Source: Bacteroidales bacterium
GTDB lineage: Bacteria; Bacteroidota; Bacteroidia; Bacteroidales; P3
Length of the DNA: 64,000 bases
Reading direction: 5' to 3'
Assembly (NCBI GenBank): GCA_017934545.1
Contig: JAGBJI010000008.1
Location: 1 to 64,000 of the forward strand
Under the pieces are notes generated by a model, which searched no databases, was not told the origin of the DNA, and was given only the letters and a program-made list of their open reading frames with translations. Made by a program: the position numbers and the translations under genes. Position 1 is the first letter of the stretch, and each line of letters begins with the position of its first letter. Of this stretch, positions 15,204 through 24,816 are shown one piece after another.

Positions 15204-16626
15204 GGTTTACAATCTCTTTAACGGAGAAAATACGGCAAAGGAATGCCACTGCTACATATGAAACAAGCGAAACGGCGGCTGCAATTATCCAATTGCTCAA
15301 CACGGTTCTCAATACAAGGGTGGTAACGGTTATTCCTGCAAGGTAGAATATGATTTTGAGTACGTATTTGTAAGAAATGTTCAGGCGGAATATGCTTACG
15401 GCGATGGCTATTTGCAATACTGCGGTGACGGATTGCGAACACAGCGATGCCACTGCAGACCCTGTCTGTGCAAAGTGAGGTATTAGGATTAGGTTTACTG
15501 CAATGTTAAGCACCATTCCGCATGCCGCCACGGTGTTAAGTTTTTTCAGCGAACCGTTAGCCGTAAGCAGCGAACCGAAAATATAAGTCATTGATACGGG
15601 AATGAAACAGAAGCAAAGTATGTTCAGAACGTCAAGCGATTGTTCGGTGTATTTGTTGTACATAAGTTCAATCAGTTGCTTTCCGTAGGCAAGGCATATG
15701 CACACAAAGCCCGTTGAAATCAACAAAAGCATGTTGAACGATATTCTGACTATTTCTCCGACGTCTTTTTTCTCTTTTATCATTTTTGCAAACAGAGGCA
15801 ACAGTATTACGGAGAACAGATAGGCAATCATATTGGCACTGTCAACCAAACGGAATCCCGCTGCGTATATGCCGGACGCCAATCCGTTGTCGTCAAGCAT
15901 ACGTTCCAACATCACACTGTCCATTCTGTTGTAAAAACTCATCAATAAAGTCAGCAGTGCGTAAGGAAAACCGTAACGCAAAACGGCTCTCATAAATTTA
16001 GTGTCCCAATCCAAACGGACAAACCCCGTTTTTACCAAGCATATAATCAGAGCCGTCAAAGCCGTAAGGGCTAAACTCAAAACCTGTGCATAGACAAACA
16101 TATCCACGGTGAACCTTTGCCTAAAATACGGACACCAAAGCAAAAACGAGCATGAGATTATAGTCAGGCTTTTGTCCATAACGGAGAGAATACTGTCGGT
16201 TTTGAAAAGCATCAAGGCCGATATGTTGCTCCTTAAATATGTCATCAACGAAGTCATTATCTGCAATATGCAAAGCCAACGCAGCAAATGCATGCTGTAA
16301 GCGTCGTAGTTGCCTATTGCGGCGGCAGTGAACAAAATCACGGTGTAAACTCCTGCGAGCAAAAGCTTTAAAGGCAGTATTTTGGCGAAATATTTTTTGA
16401 GCAGAACGGAGTTTTGGGCTATCGTACGGTTGTTGAAACTCGTTATACCGAAATCCAACACTATGTTAAACAAGTATGTAAAATTCAAAAGTGCGAAATA
16501 AACTCCGTACTGACCGGCTTGCAAAGCATTTTGGACGCCTCTGTCTATTCCCAAAATCCAAAAGGATTTGATAAGAATATTGAGCGTTAGCATGAAAATA
16601 AGATTTGTCACAAAAAACTTCTTCAT
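15178..16626 (-). CDS. Wzx/MATE-like polysaccharide flippase
   Basis: This 482-residue protein is almost entirely hydrophobic, with about 12-14 membrane segments. It starts 'MKKFFVTNLIFMLTLNILIKSFWILGIDRGVQN', which is the entry pattern of the oligosaccharide flippase (PST/MVF) family, with a cytoplasmic loop 'NNRTIAQNSVLLKKYFAKILPLK'. Family members move lipid-linked oligosaccharides across the inner membrane. Glycosyltransferase genes are absent nearby, so this is not within a classical capsule locus. It leads the operon with a GNAT_6 protein and rlmH, from the promoter at 16651-16658. Confidence 0.85.
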   Translation of the reverse strand: MKKFFVTNLIFMLTLNILIKSFWILGIDRGVQNALQAGQYGVYFALLNFTYLFNIVLDFGITSFNNRTIAQNSVLLKKYFAKILPLKLLLAGVYTVILFTAAAIGNYDAYSMHLLRWLCILQIMTSLMTYLRSNISALMLFKTDSILSVMDKSLTIISCSFLLWCPYFRQRFTVDMFVYAQVLSLALTALTALIICLVKTGFVRLDWDTKFMRAVLRYGFPYALLTLLMSFYNRMDSVMLERMLDDNGLASGIYAAGFRLVDSANMIAYLFSVILLPLFAKMIKEKKDVGEIVRISFNMLLLISTGFVCICLAYGKQLIELMYNKYTEQSLDVLNILCFCFIPVSMTYIFGSLLTANGSLKKLNTVAACGMVLNIAVNLILIPHFAQTGSAVASLCSQSVTAVLQIAIAVSIFRLNISYKYVLKIIFYLAGITVTTLVLRTVLSNWIIAAAVSLVSYVAVAFLCRIFSVKEIVNLVKQNYEQ

Positions 16627-16650
16627 CTGCCGTTTTGTATAACTTTATTG

Positions 16651-16658
16651 CAAAAATA
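16651..16658 (-). promoter_or_regulatory. -7 promoter element (TATTTTTG) of the flippase operon
   Basis: Leftward TATTTTTG, matching TAnnTTTG, 25 bp ahead of the flippase start. Confidence 0.6.
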
Positions 16659-16759
16659 CAAAATAATTCAATATCTGTTTAATTAATACATGATTATTGC
16701 AAAATAACTTTTTTGTGTGTTGCATTGCGGAAAGAAAAAATTGAATTCTGAATCCGTTT

Positions 16760-16855
16760 TAAAAAAACATATGTATTTTTTCAAAAAAACATATGAATTT
16801 TAATCAAAAAACATATGTTTTTTATTTCAAAAACATATGTTTTTTATTTTTAGAA
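16760..16855 (+). repeat. Four-box CATATG element, copy 3
   Basis: CATATG boxes start at 16768, 16790, 16812 and 16834. The middle spacer AATTTTAATCAAAAAA points the element leftward toward the flippase operon; box 1 is 110 bp from its -7 element. Confidence 0.95.
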
Positions 16856-16894
16856 TCTCAAAACAGTGTGTTGAAATGTCTGTCTGACACTGTT

Positions 16895-17845
16895 TTACTT
16901 CAAAATATCCATCAGTTCGTTGACTTTGGGCGAAAGAATTATCTCGCTGCGGCGGTTTTTTGCACGGTTTTCGGCGTTGATGTTGCTTACAACGGGTGCA
17001 TATTCGCTTCTTCCGCAAGGAATGATACGTTTGGGCGAAATACCCGTGCCGTCCAACAGTATACGTGTTATGCTCGTGGCTCTCATTACGGATAAGTCCC
17101 AATTGTCTTTTATTTGGTTTTTGCCTTTTAAAGGAACGTTGTCCGTATGTCCCTCAACCATTATGTCTATGTCCTTGTTGTTGCTCAACACGACGGCTAT
17201 TTCCTGCAATGCCTTCACGCCTTCGGCACTTACTTCCCACGACCCGCTGGCAAACAACAGTTTTTCCTCCAACAAAACATATACTTTGCCGTTCTTATTC
17301 TCTATAGTAAGACCTTTGTTTTCAAATCCTAACAATGCGGATTTTAAACTGTTGTGGATTTTTTCCAATTGCATGTCTTTGGCTGCAATTTGTTGTTTTA
17401 GTATTTTCATCTGTTGTTGGTTGTCGTAGAATTCCAATTGCAGTGAATCCAATTTGTGTTCTTTGGCGTTGAGTTCCTGTTCTTTGTTGTAAAGCATATC
17501 GCTCAACTCGGCCAAGTGTTCGCTTTTGTCCGATATTATTTCGTTGACTTTCAAATTGGCTGCATCCAATTGTTTTCTCAATTCGCCGTTTTCTTTTGAC
17601 AAAGCATCTATTTTTTCAACATACCCGACCTGCGTTTGCCGTAACATTTGGGCGTCTTTCATACTTTGCTCGTGTTCGTATTTGTAATTTTCAACGGAAA
17701 GTCCGTATTCGCTGTTTTCCCTTATACATTCTCTCAACTCCTGTTTGGTTCTTTTGGTTTCGTCAAGCAATGTGTTGTATTTTTTCGTGCTTACGCAGGA
17801 GGTAAACAAAGCCAAAACGGCTGCAATTAAAACTGTTTTTTTCAT
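16895..17845 (-). CDS. OmpA-family outer-membrane lipoprotein with coiled coil
   Basis: This 316-residue protein starts with a lipoprotein signal (MKKTVLIAAVLALFTSC, lipid on Cys17). Residues about 25-165 form a long charged coiled coil (heptad-like Leu/Glu/Lys repeats). The C-terminal part, about 190-310, is the OmpA/MotB peptidoglycan-binding domain: 'LLFASGSWEVSAEG', 'IMVEGHTDNVPLKG' and 'RAKNRRSEIILSP' carry the diaminopimelate-contacting Asp and Arg. It should tether the outer membrane to the wall. The gene is single; xth lies upstream on the same strand with 36 bp between. Confidence 0.9.
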   Translation of the reverse strand: MKKTVLIAAVLALFTSCVSTKKYNTLLDETKRTKQELRECIRENSEYGLSVENYKYEHEQSMKDAQMLRQTQVGYVEKIDALSKENGELRKQLDAANLKVNEIISDKSEHLAELSDMLYNKEQELNAKEHKLDSLQLEFYDNQQQMKILKQQIAAKDMQLEKIHNSLKSALLGFENKGLTIENKNGKVYVLLEEKLLFASGSWEVSAEGVKALQEIAVVLSNNKDIDIMVEGHTDNVPLKGKNQIKDNWDLSVMRATSITRILLDGTGISPKRIIPCGRSEYAPVVSNINAENRAKNRRSEIILSPKVNELMDILK

Positions 17846-17881
17846 TATTTGTACATTTGTTAAAGGTTATACATGATTTTG

Positions 17882-18646
17882 TTAAACTATTTCCACGCAT
17901 ACAGGGCAGTGGTCAGACTGCATGGCAGAGGCATCTATGGATGCGTCTTTAATTCTTTGTGCAATAAACTTTGAAACCATGCAATAGTCTATACGCCAAC
18001 CCTTGTTTTTGCTTCTTGCCTGTGCGAAATAACTCCACCAAGAGTAAGCATCTTTTTTGTCAGGGTACAAATAGCGGAAAGAATCTATGAATCCGCTGTC
18101 CAAAAATCCGCTCATCCATTGACGCTCTTCCGGCAAAAATCCGCTGTGGTTCTTATTGCCTTTGGGGTCGTGGATGTCTATTTCTTTGTGGCATATGTTG
18201 TAATCCCCGCAAAACACCAAAGAAGGTATTTGTTTCTGCAATTCCAAGGCGTAAGTCTGAAAATCTTTCAGCCATTCCATTTTGAAATTCTGCCTTTCTT
18301 CGCCCGATGTCCCCGAAGGGTGGTAAACGCTCACTACGCTCACATCTTCAAAGTCGCATCTTATCATACGTCCTTCCGAATCGTATTTTTCTATTCCCAT
18401 TCCGTATACAACGTTTTTCGGAGTGTGTTTTGTCAGTATTGCGACGCCCGAATATCCGCGTTTAACGGCACTGTACGAATAGCAATCGTAGCCTAAAGTT
18501 TTCAGTTCCAACACAGGGATTTGTTCTCTTTGTGCTTTGGTTTCCTGTATGCACACAACGTCGGCTCCGCTTTGCTCCAACCATGCGGCAAACCCTTTGT
18601 TCATAGCCGCACGTATGCCGTTTACATTATATGAATAGATTTTCAT
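17882..18646 (-). CDS. xth: Exodeoxyribonuclease III / AP endonuclease
   Basis: This 254-residue enzyme cuts DNA 5' of abasic sites and trims 3' ends in base-excision repair. Motifs of the exonuclease III/APE1 fold are complete: 'YNVNGIRAA' at the N-terminus, 'CIQETKA' (metal-binding Glu), 'YHPSG', 'GDYNI' (catalytic Asp and Asn), 'RIDYCMVS' and the terminal 'SDHCPV' (catalytic Asp-His). Length is normal. It is divergent from the ClC gene and upstream of the OmpA-like lipoprotein gene. Confidence 0.96.
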   Translation of the reverse strand: MKIYSYNVNGIRAAMNKGFAAWLEQSGADVVCIQETKAQREQIPVLELKTLGYDCYSYSAVKRGYSGVAILTKHTPKNVVYGMGIEKYDSEGRMIRCDFEDVSVVSVYHPSGTSGEERQNFKMEWLKDFQTYALELQKQIPSLVFCGDYNICHKEIDIHDPKGNKNHSGFLPEERQWMSGFLDSGFIDSFRYLYPDKKDAYSWWSYFAQARSKNKGWRIDYCMVSKFIAQRIKDASIDASAMQSDHCPVCVEIV

Positions 18647-18750
18647 CTTTTTAAGGTTATTTTTCTGTTATTATTGTTTTGTTTATCTATGTAACGCAAA
18701 AAGGGTGAAAAAAATTTGAAACTAAATGATATTTTTGTCAAAATATGTAA

Positions 18751-18758
18751 TAATTTTG
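18751..18758 (+). promoter_or_regulatory. -7 promoter element (TAATTTTG) of the ClC gene
   Basis: TAATTTTG fits TAnnTTTG and lies 36 bp ahead of the GTG start. Confidence 0.6.
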
Positions 18759-18794
18759 CAACTTTAATTAAAAAAAATGATGAATCACTGAACG

Positions 18795-20579
18795 GTGAAA
18801 ACGTGGAGGAAATATTATAAGTATTTTTTGATATGGCGTATCAGACATTTGACAAACACTCAAATTTTGGTAGGTTCTTCATTAATTATAGGAGTGTTGA
18901 GCGGTCTTGCAGCAGTGGTTCTGAAAAATCTTGTGTCATATACATATGAACTTATAACCTCTTGGACCTACGGAACGCCCGACAGAGCCAATCTGTTGTT
19001 CCTTATGTACCCCATGATAGGCATTACGCTGACCGTGATTTTACTTAAATATGTTATAAAGGACGATTTGTCGCACGGAGTTAGCAAAGTGATGTATGCC
19101 ATATCGCGTAAGGGTGGTTTTATCAAAGGACACAATTGTTGGTCTTCGCTTTTGACTTCAACCATTACCGTAGGCTTCGGCGGCAGCGTGGGATTGGAAG
19201 CCCCTATAGTGTACACGGGCAGTGCCATAGGGTCAAATATTTCACGTTTTCTGCGTTTGGACCGCCATCTTACCACCATCCTTGCCGCCTGCGGTGCAGC
19301 AGGGGCGATAGCAGGCATATTCAAAGCCCCGATAGCGGGCATTTTGTTTGTGTTTGAAGTGCTGATGATAGACATGAGTATGTTTGCCGTTCTGCCGATG
19401 CTTATAAGTGCTATCGCCGCATCCATGATTTCTTATTTCTTTTTGGGGCAGGATTCGGCTTTTACGTTTGTTGCAACGTCTTCTTTTGAACTTTCAAAGA
19501 TTCCCGCATTCGTTTTGTTGGGATTGTTCGCCGCCGTAGTGTGTTTGTATTTCTTCAGAATAGAAACATTTGTGGCAAAAGTGTTCCGAAGACTGAACAC
19601 GTTTTGGAAGATTGTGACCGGAGGAGTGTTATTAGGCACCATGGTCTACGTTTTTCCGCCTTTGTTCGGCGAAGGTTACCATGCGTTGAATAAATTGCTT
19701 GCCGGAGATATGCATTCTGTGTTTGAAAATTCGTTTTTTTACAATCAGTCAAGCAATGTTTACATGGTATTGATTGTAATTCTGTCCATAATAATATTGA
19801 AAGCCTTTGCAACAAACATAACCTGTGCTTCGGGAGGCGTAGGGGGAGTATTCGCTCCGTCATTGTTTATAGGCGGATTTGTAGGATTCTTTGTTGCACG
19901 TCTTGTAAATATGACGGGATTGGTTACGGTTGCGGAAAACAATTTTGTTCTTGTGGGAATGTCTTCGGTAATGGCGGGAGTGATGTTCGCACCTCTGACT
20001 TCAATATTTCTTATTGCCGAGATAACGGGAGGATACGATTTGTTGGCACCTTTATTAATAAGTACCACTATCTGTTATCTTGTAGTTAAAAGTGCGCATA
20101 AATATTCCATCTACGCACAACCATTGGCCAAACACGGCGATTTGATGACTCACAACAAGGATAAGACGGCTCTGCATTTCTTGGATAAGTCCAAAATATT
20201 GGAAACCAACTTTTACAAACTCAATATTGACGCACGGTTGAGAGATGTTGTCAAAGCGGTTGAACGTTCTTCGCGTTCGTTTTTCCCTGTTGTGGACAAC
20301 GAAAATAATTTTAAAGGAGTGTTGGTGTTGGACGACGTAAGGGGCATGCTGTTCCAACCTGATTATTACGACATAATAAGGGTTAAAGATTTCATGCGGT
20401 ACAGTGAATATTTCATTGCCGACATCAATGACCCTATGGAGAAGATTGTTGAGAAATTTCACGGCATAGACCGTTACACAATAATAATAACGGACAGAGG
20501 AAAATTTGCAGGATGTATGTCAAGAGCCAATGTATTTGCCGCTTACCAACAATATATCCATGAAAATTCAGATGAATAA
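18795..20579 (+). CDS. ClC-family chloride channel or transporter with CBS domains
   Basis: This 594-residue protein has about ten membrane helices (residues 20-430) followed by two CBS domains (about 450-590). ClC signatures: 'GGSVGLEAPIV' (130-139; Glu135 is the external gating glutamate), 'FKAPIAGILFVFEVL' (176-190) and 'GGVGGVFAPSLFIGGFVG'. By hand alignment with the E. coli exchanger, the internal proton glutamate falls on Val189, a residue found in true ClC channels rather than in Cl/H exchangers. The start is GTG at 18795; the nearby ATG pair at 18777-18782 runs into a stop after a few codons. CBS domains usually bind adenine nucleotides and modulate opening. asd follows 22 bp later and may be co-transcribed. 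Confidence 0.92.
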   Translation: MKTWRKYYKYFLIWRIRHLTNTQILVGSSLIIGVLSGLAAVVLKNLVSYTYELITSWTYGTPDRANLLFLMYPMIGITLTVILLKYVIKDDLSHGVSKVMYAISRKGGFIKGHNCWSSLLTSTITVGFGGSVGLEAPIVYTGSAIGSNISRFLRLDRHLTTILAACGAAGAIAGIFKAPIAGILFVFEVLMIDMSMFAVLPMLISAIAASMISYFFLGQDSAFTFVATSSFELSKIPAFVLLGLFAAVVCLYFFRIETFVAKVFRRLNTFWKIVTGGVLLGTMVYVFPPLFGEGYHALNKLLAGDMHSVFENSFFYNQSSNVYMVLIVILSIIILKAFATNITCASGGVGGVFAPSLFIGGFVGFFVARLVNMTGLVTVAENNFVLVGMSSVMAGVMFAPLTSIFLIAEITGGYDLLAPLLISTTICYLVVKSAHKYSIYAQPLAKHGDLMTHNKDKTALHFLDKSKILETNFYKLNIDARLRDVVKAVERSSRSFFPVVDNENNFKGVLVLDDVRGMLFQPDYYDIIRVKDFMRYSEYFIADINDPMEKIVEKFHGIDRYTIIITDRGKFAGCMSRANVFAAYQQYIHENSDE

Positions 20580-20601
20580 TAACACAAAAAACGATTGAAA
20601 T

Positions 20602-21585
20602 ATGAAAATAGCAGTAGTGGGTGCCACAGGATTGGTGGGAAGTGTGATGTTAAATGTTTTAAATCAGAAAGGATTCGGCAGCAGTGAGATTATACCGTCG
20701 GCATCTGCCAAAAGCGTAGGAAAGAAAATTGCTTTTGCTGGCAGGGAACTCACTGTAGTAAGCGTAGAGCAGGCTATAGAAGAAAAATGTGATTATGCAA
20801 TCTTTTCGGCAGGCAGTAAAGCGTCAAAACAATATGCACCGATGTTTGCACAGGCAGGAACTACTGTTATAGACAATTCTTCGTGTTGGAGAATGGATGA
20901 AAATATTCCTCTTGTAGTGCCTGAAATAAATATTGACAGCGTAAAAGAAAGCGACAGAATTATAGCCAATCCCAACTGTTCAACCATTCAAATGGTTTTG
21001 GCACTCGCTCCGTTGGAAAGAGCGTTCAAAATAAAACGTATAGTTGTTTCCACATACCAATCGGTTACGGGAACGGGAGTGAAAGCGGTCAATCAGTTGA
21101 AGTGTGAAGAAAACGGAGAGCCTTGCGATATGGCTTACCGCTATCAAATACACCATAACGTTTTGCCGTACGGCGGTGAATTTCTTGACAACGGCTATAC
21201 TACGGAAGAGATGAAGCTTGTCAACGAAACACAAAAGATTTTGAACCGAAAGGATATACAAGTCACTGCCATGGTTGCAAGAGTTCCCGTTACGGGAGGA
21301 CACAGTGAGAGCGTAAACGTTGAATTTGAACGTCCTTTTACCATGCTTGAGGTAAGGCAATTGTTGGCTTCGTACCCGGGCATTGTACTTAAAGACAATC
21401 CTAATGACCATATATATCCTATGCCTGTTGATACAGAGGGCAAAGATGAAGTTTTCGTCGGACGTTTAAGGCGTGATGAAACTGTTGAAAGCGGATTGAA
21501 CATGTGGATAGTTGCCGATAATTTAAGAAAAGGGGCGGCTACGAACGCAGTTCAGATAATGCAGGAGTTGATTAAACGCCGTTAA
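20602..21585 (+). CDS. asd: Aspartate-semialdehyde dehydrogenase
   Basis: This 327-residue enzyme reduces aspartyl phosphate to aspartate semialdehyde with NADPH, at the branch point to lysine, diaminopimelate, threonine and methionine. The N-terminal nucleotide-binding loop is 'GATGLVGSVML', the catalytic Cys sits in 'NPNCSTIQMV' (about residue 128-137), and the C-terminal half has 'RVPVTGGHSESVNVEF' with the active-site His. Length is typical. It lies between the ClC gene and the PagL-like gene with short gaps (22 and 7 bp), so the three may share a transcript. Confidence 0.97.
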   Translation: MKIAVVGATGLVGSVMLNVLNQKGFGSSEIIPSASAKSVGKKIAFAGRELTVVSVEQAIEEKCDYAIFSAGSKASKQYAPMFAQAGTTVIDNSSCWRMDENIPLVVPEINIDSVKESDRIIANPNCSTIQMVLALAPLERAFKIKRIVVSTYQSVTGTGVKAVNQLKCEENGEPCDMAYRYQIHHNVLPYGGEFLDNGYTTEEMKLVNETQKILNRKDIQVTAMVARVPVTGGHSESVNVEFERPFTMLEVRQLLASYPGIVLKDNPNDHIYPMPVDTEGKDEVFVGRLRRDETVESGLNMWIVADNLRKGAATNAVQIMQELIKRR

Positions 21586-21592
21586 ACATACG

Positions 21593-22768
21593 ATGAAAAG
21601 GTTTGGTTGCATTGTTGTCTTGTTTTTCTCTTGTTGTTTCTTGTCTTTGCAGGCACAGGAAAGCAAAAATTTAACTTACAGTTTGTTTTCGGGCTACGGC
21701 TATGTGGCACGGACTAACGATTTTATGCTTGGAGAGAACGTAGACAATGCAAATATCAACTCAATCCTTAATTTTGCCTTTGAAATAACCAAAGACGTTG
21801 ACGGCAGTAAGGCATGGCATCATCTTTACAACAACATTCATTTCGGTGCGGGATTGTTTTACGGACGTTTTAATTACAGTAAAAATCTCGGCAATCCCTT
21901 CGGATTGTACGGATTGATGGGTTTTACGCCCGTGAATACGCACCGTTGGCAATTCAAAACTGACATTGCTTTGGGCATATCGGGTATTTGGGACGGATAT
22001 TCACAGGAAAATTATTACAATATAGCCGTTTCCACCGCTATAGAGTGTTTGATACATGCCCGTTTGCAATTGCAATACAATATAAGCGGCAATTGGCATG
22101 CGGGATTAAGCGGAGCGTTCGTCCATTTCTCAAACGGCTGCATCAGACGGCCTAACAAAGGAATTAACATCATAACTCCGTCCGTCAGTGTGTCATACAA
22201 CCCGCAAAAGATAGTCAAACAACCGTATGACAATTACGTTAAACACATTCCCAATGTGCAGCGGCTTGTGGGAATGTACAGTGCAGTGAAAGGCACATGG
22301 GTAGATTACACCAAGGATGTAAGCCTTACTACAGGCGATACGGTGCGTGACACCATAAGGGGAACATATGCCGTATTCGGATTGCAATACAGACAGATGT
22401 ACAACCTTGCGGCAAAGCACAACTTGGGCGTCGGCGGCGATATATCGTACAACAATGTAATCGGAAGGACCAAAGGAGCGTATTATAAATGGAAAACAAA
22501 AGACAAAACCTTTGATGCACAGCGGTTGACCATCAGTGCATTCGTTTCATATGAGTATAATATAAACCGTTTTTCGCTTTTGGCCGAACCTATTGTCTAT
22601 TTATACAAACCCGAAAACACCTATTTCACGCGTTTGGCACAGAGAATAGGAATGCGTTATCAATTCTACAAAGGGTGGTATTACCAATTGACTTTGCGGG
22701 CTTATCAATTCACCAAAGCCGATTATATAGAGGGCGGAATAGGATACAGGTTTAAATACAGGATGTAG
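21593..22768 (+). CDS. PagL-like lipid A deacylase (acyloxyacyl hydrolase family)
   Basis: This 391-residue outer-membrane beta-barrel protein begins with a signal peptide (MKRFGCIVVLFFSCCFLSLQA). Residues about 80-205 match the PagL family, with the catalytic His-x-Ser-Asn segment 'VHFSNG' at 177-182 (His178, Ser180) followed by 'RPNKGINIITPSVSVSY', which fits the P-N-x-G-(I/L)-N motif near the third catalytic residue. PagL removes the 3-linked acyl chain of lipid A. The protein is about twice the usual PagL length; the extra C-terminal half, ending in alternating aromatic strands and 'GYRFKYRM', looks like a second set of beta strands. It directly follows asd. Catalytic activity is inferred. 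Confidence 0.75.
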   Translation: MKRFGCIVVLFFSCCFLSLQAQESKNLTYSLFSGYGYVARTNDFMLGENVDNANINSILNFAFEITKDVDGSKAWHHLYNNIHFGAGLFYGRFNYSKNLGNPFGLYGLMGFTPVNTHRWQFKTDIALGISGIWDGYSQENYYNIAVSTAIECLIHARLQLQYNISGNWHAGLSGAFVHFSNGCIRRPNKGINIITPSVSVSYNPQKIVKQPYDNYVKHIPNVQRLVGMYSAVKGTWVDYTKDVSLTTGDTVRDTIRGTYAVFGLQYRQMYNLAAKHNLGVGGDISYNNVIGRTKGAYYKWKTKDKTFDAQRLTISAFVSYEYNINRFSLLAEPIVYLYKPENTYFTRLAQRIGMRYQFYKGWYYQLTLRAYQFTKADYIEGGIGYRFKYRM

Positions 22769-22785
22769 TCAAAACCACGGGCTTA

Positions 22786-24789
22786 TCAGTCTTTTTCGGA
22801 TTGCAATCTTTTGATTTCGTCGCGGTAAACGGCTGCCTGAAGAAAATCCAATGTCTTTACGGCGTCGTTCATCTTGCGTTGCAACTGTTTAATCAAGTAT
22901 TCTTTTGATTTGTTTTCCTGCGAAATGATTTTTTGTGCCTCTTTTTTGGCCTTGGACTGCGAAGCTTTGTGTTCTTTTTCGTCCGTATGTTTCTCGCTTT
23001 GCGGCAATACGCTGTCTATTTTCCGCTCTACCTGACGGGGTGTTATGTTGTGGGCTTTGTTGTATGCTATTTGTTTTTCGCGGTTGTGGAGATTCATGTC
23101 AATAGTGCGTTGCATGCTGTCGGTTATCTTGTCGCCGTACAATATGGCTTTGCTGTCTACGTTTCTTGCAGCACGCCCTATGGTCTGAATCAGTGACTTG
23201 TCGTTACGCAAAAATCCTTCTTTGTCGGCATCGAGTATAGCAACCAACGAAACTTCGGGCAAATCCAATCCCTCACGCAGCAGGTTTACCCCTACCAATA
23301 CGTCAAAACTTCCTGCACGCAGGTCGTTCATTATTTCCACACGTTCCAATGTATCAATGTCGGAATGGATATATTTGGTACGTATGTCCAAACGCATAAG
23401 ATATTGCGTCAATTCTTCGGCCATACGTTTGGTCAATGTGGTGACCAAAACCCTTCCGCCTTTGTCAACTACTTTTGATATTTCTTCCAAAAGGTCGTCC
23501 ACCTGATTTTGTGCAGGATGCACTTCAATAGGAGGGTCTAACAATCCCGTCGGACGTATAAGCTGTTCAACCACTACGCCCCCGGATTCGTTTATTTCGT
23601 AAGGCGACGGGGTGGCGGACATGTATATGGTCTGCGGTTGCAGTTGTTTAAACTCTTCAAACTTCAACGGGCGGTTGTCAAAAGCGGCAGGCAGACGGAA
23701 ACCGTATTGGACAAGGTTTTGTTTTCTTGACCTGTCGCCTCCGTACATGGCATGAATCTGCGGAACGGTTACATGGCTTTCGTCAATTATCATCAGATAA
23801 TCGTCGGGAAAGTAATCCAACAGACAGAACGGACGTTCGCCCGGTTGACGGCGGTCAAAATAACGCGAATAGTTTTCTATTCCGCTGCAATAACCCAACT
23901 CCTGCAACATCTCCATGTCCGTATTGACCCTTTCTTCCAAACGTTTGGCTTCCAAAATCTGTCCGTTTTGCTTGAACTCGTCGCAACATGCGAACATATC
24001 TTGCTGAATTTCCCTTAAAGCAGTAGCCAATGTTTCGCGGTTGGTAAGGAAATTGGCGGCAGGGTAGAGTATCATTTCCTGCAAAGCCTCAACGGGTTTG
24101 TTTGTCAGTATGTCAAATTTGAATATATCTTCAATCTCGTCGTCAAAAAACACTATCCTGTACGCATAGTCGGCATATGCGGGGTGTATGTCTACGGTGT
24201 CGCCCTTGATTCTGAACTTTCCGCGTCCGAATTCTATCTCGTTGCGGGAATACAACGAATCCACCAAGGTCAGAAGAAACGTATTCATCTCAACCTTCTG
24301 CCCCTTTTTGATTTTAATGGTGCCTTTGGCAAAATCGGTAGGATTGCCTATACCGTAAATACATGAAACGCTTGCAATTACTATGACGTCTTTTCTTCCG
24401 CTCAACAGCGAACTTGCCGCCGAAAGTCTGAGTTTGTCCAAATCGTCGTTGATTGCCAAATCTTTTTCTATGTATGTGTTGGTTTGCGGTATGTATGCTT
24501 CGGGTTGGTAATAGTCATAGTAAGATACGTAGTACTCAACGGCGTTTTCGGGGAAGAATCTTTTGAATTCCCCGTACAGTTGGGCAGCCAAAGTCTTGTT
24601 GTGGCTCATTATTATTGTGGGCTTGCCTATGTTTTGTATAACATTGGCTATGGTAAAAGTTTTGCCGCTGCCCGTAACGCCTAACAATACCTGCGCCTGT
24701 TCGCCGCTCAATACTCCGCGGGTCAGTTCTTTGATAGCCTGAGGCTGGTCGCCCGTGGGTGAAAAATCGCTGTGAAGTTTGAATTCCAT
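22786..24789 (-). CDS. uvrB: Excinuclease ABC subunit UvrB
   Basis: This 667-residue helicase-like protein verifies DNA lesions in nucleotide excision repair together with UvrA and UvrC. Walker A is 'LLGVTGSGKTFTIAN' (about residues 36-50), the damage-probing beta hairpin has 'YVSYYDYYQPEAYIP' (about 93-107), the DExx motif is 'IDESHV', and motif VI includes 'QTIGRAARN'. The C-terminal UVR domain that contacts UvrC is present ('LIKQLQRKMNDAVKTLDFLQA'), after a linker rich in Lys, Gln and Ser. Length and architecture are normal. It is transcribed leftward from its own promoter at 24809-24816 and lies tail-to-tail with the PagL-like gene, 17 bp apart. Confidence 0.98.
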   Translation of the reverse strand: MEFKLHSDFSPTGDQPQAIKELTRGVLSGEQAQVLLGVTGSGKTFTIANVIQNIGKPTIIMSHNKTLAAQLYGEFKRFFPENAVEYYVSYYDYYQPEAYIPQTNTYIEKDLAINDDLDKLRLSAASSLLSGRKDVIVIASVSCIYGIGNPTDFAKGTIKIKKGQKVEMNTFLLTLVDSLYSRNEIEFGRGKFRIKGDTVDIHPAYADYAYRIVFFDDEIEDIFKFDILTNKPVEALQEMILYPAANFLTNRETLATALREIQQDMFACCDEFKQNGQILEAKRLEERVNTDMEMLQELGYCSGIENYSRYFDRRQPGERPFCLLDYFPDDYLMIIDESHVTVPQIHAMYGGDRSRKQNLVQYGFRLPAAFDNRPLKFEEFKQLQPQTIYMSATPSPYEINESGGVVVEQLIRPTGLLDPPIEVHPAQNQVDDLLEEISKVVDKGGRVLVTTLTKRMAEELTQYLMRLDIRTKYIHSDIDTLERVEIMNDLRAGSFDVLVGVNLLREGLDLPEVSLVAILDADKEGFLRNDKSLIQTIGRAARNVDSKAILYGDKITDSMQRTIDMNLHNREKQIAYNKAHNITPRQVERKIDSVLPQSEKHTDEKEHKASQSKAKKEAQKIISQENKSKEYLIKQLQRKMNDAVKTLDFLQAAVYRDEIKRLQSEKD

Positions 24790-24808
24790 ACCTTTTGTGT
24801 TTGCGGTG

Positions 24809-24816
24809 CAAAGTTA
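24809..24816 (-). promoter_or_regulatory. -7 promoter element (TAACTTTG) of uvrB
   Basis: Leftward TAACTTTG matches TAnnTTTG and lies 19 bp ahead of the uvrB start. Confidence 0.6.
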
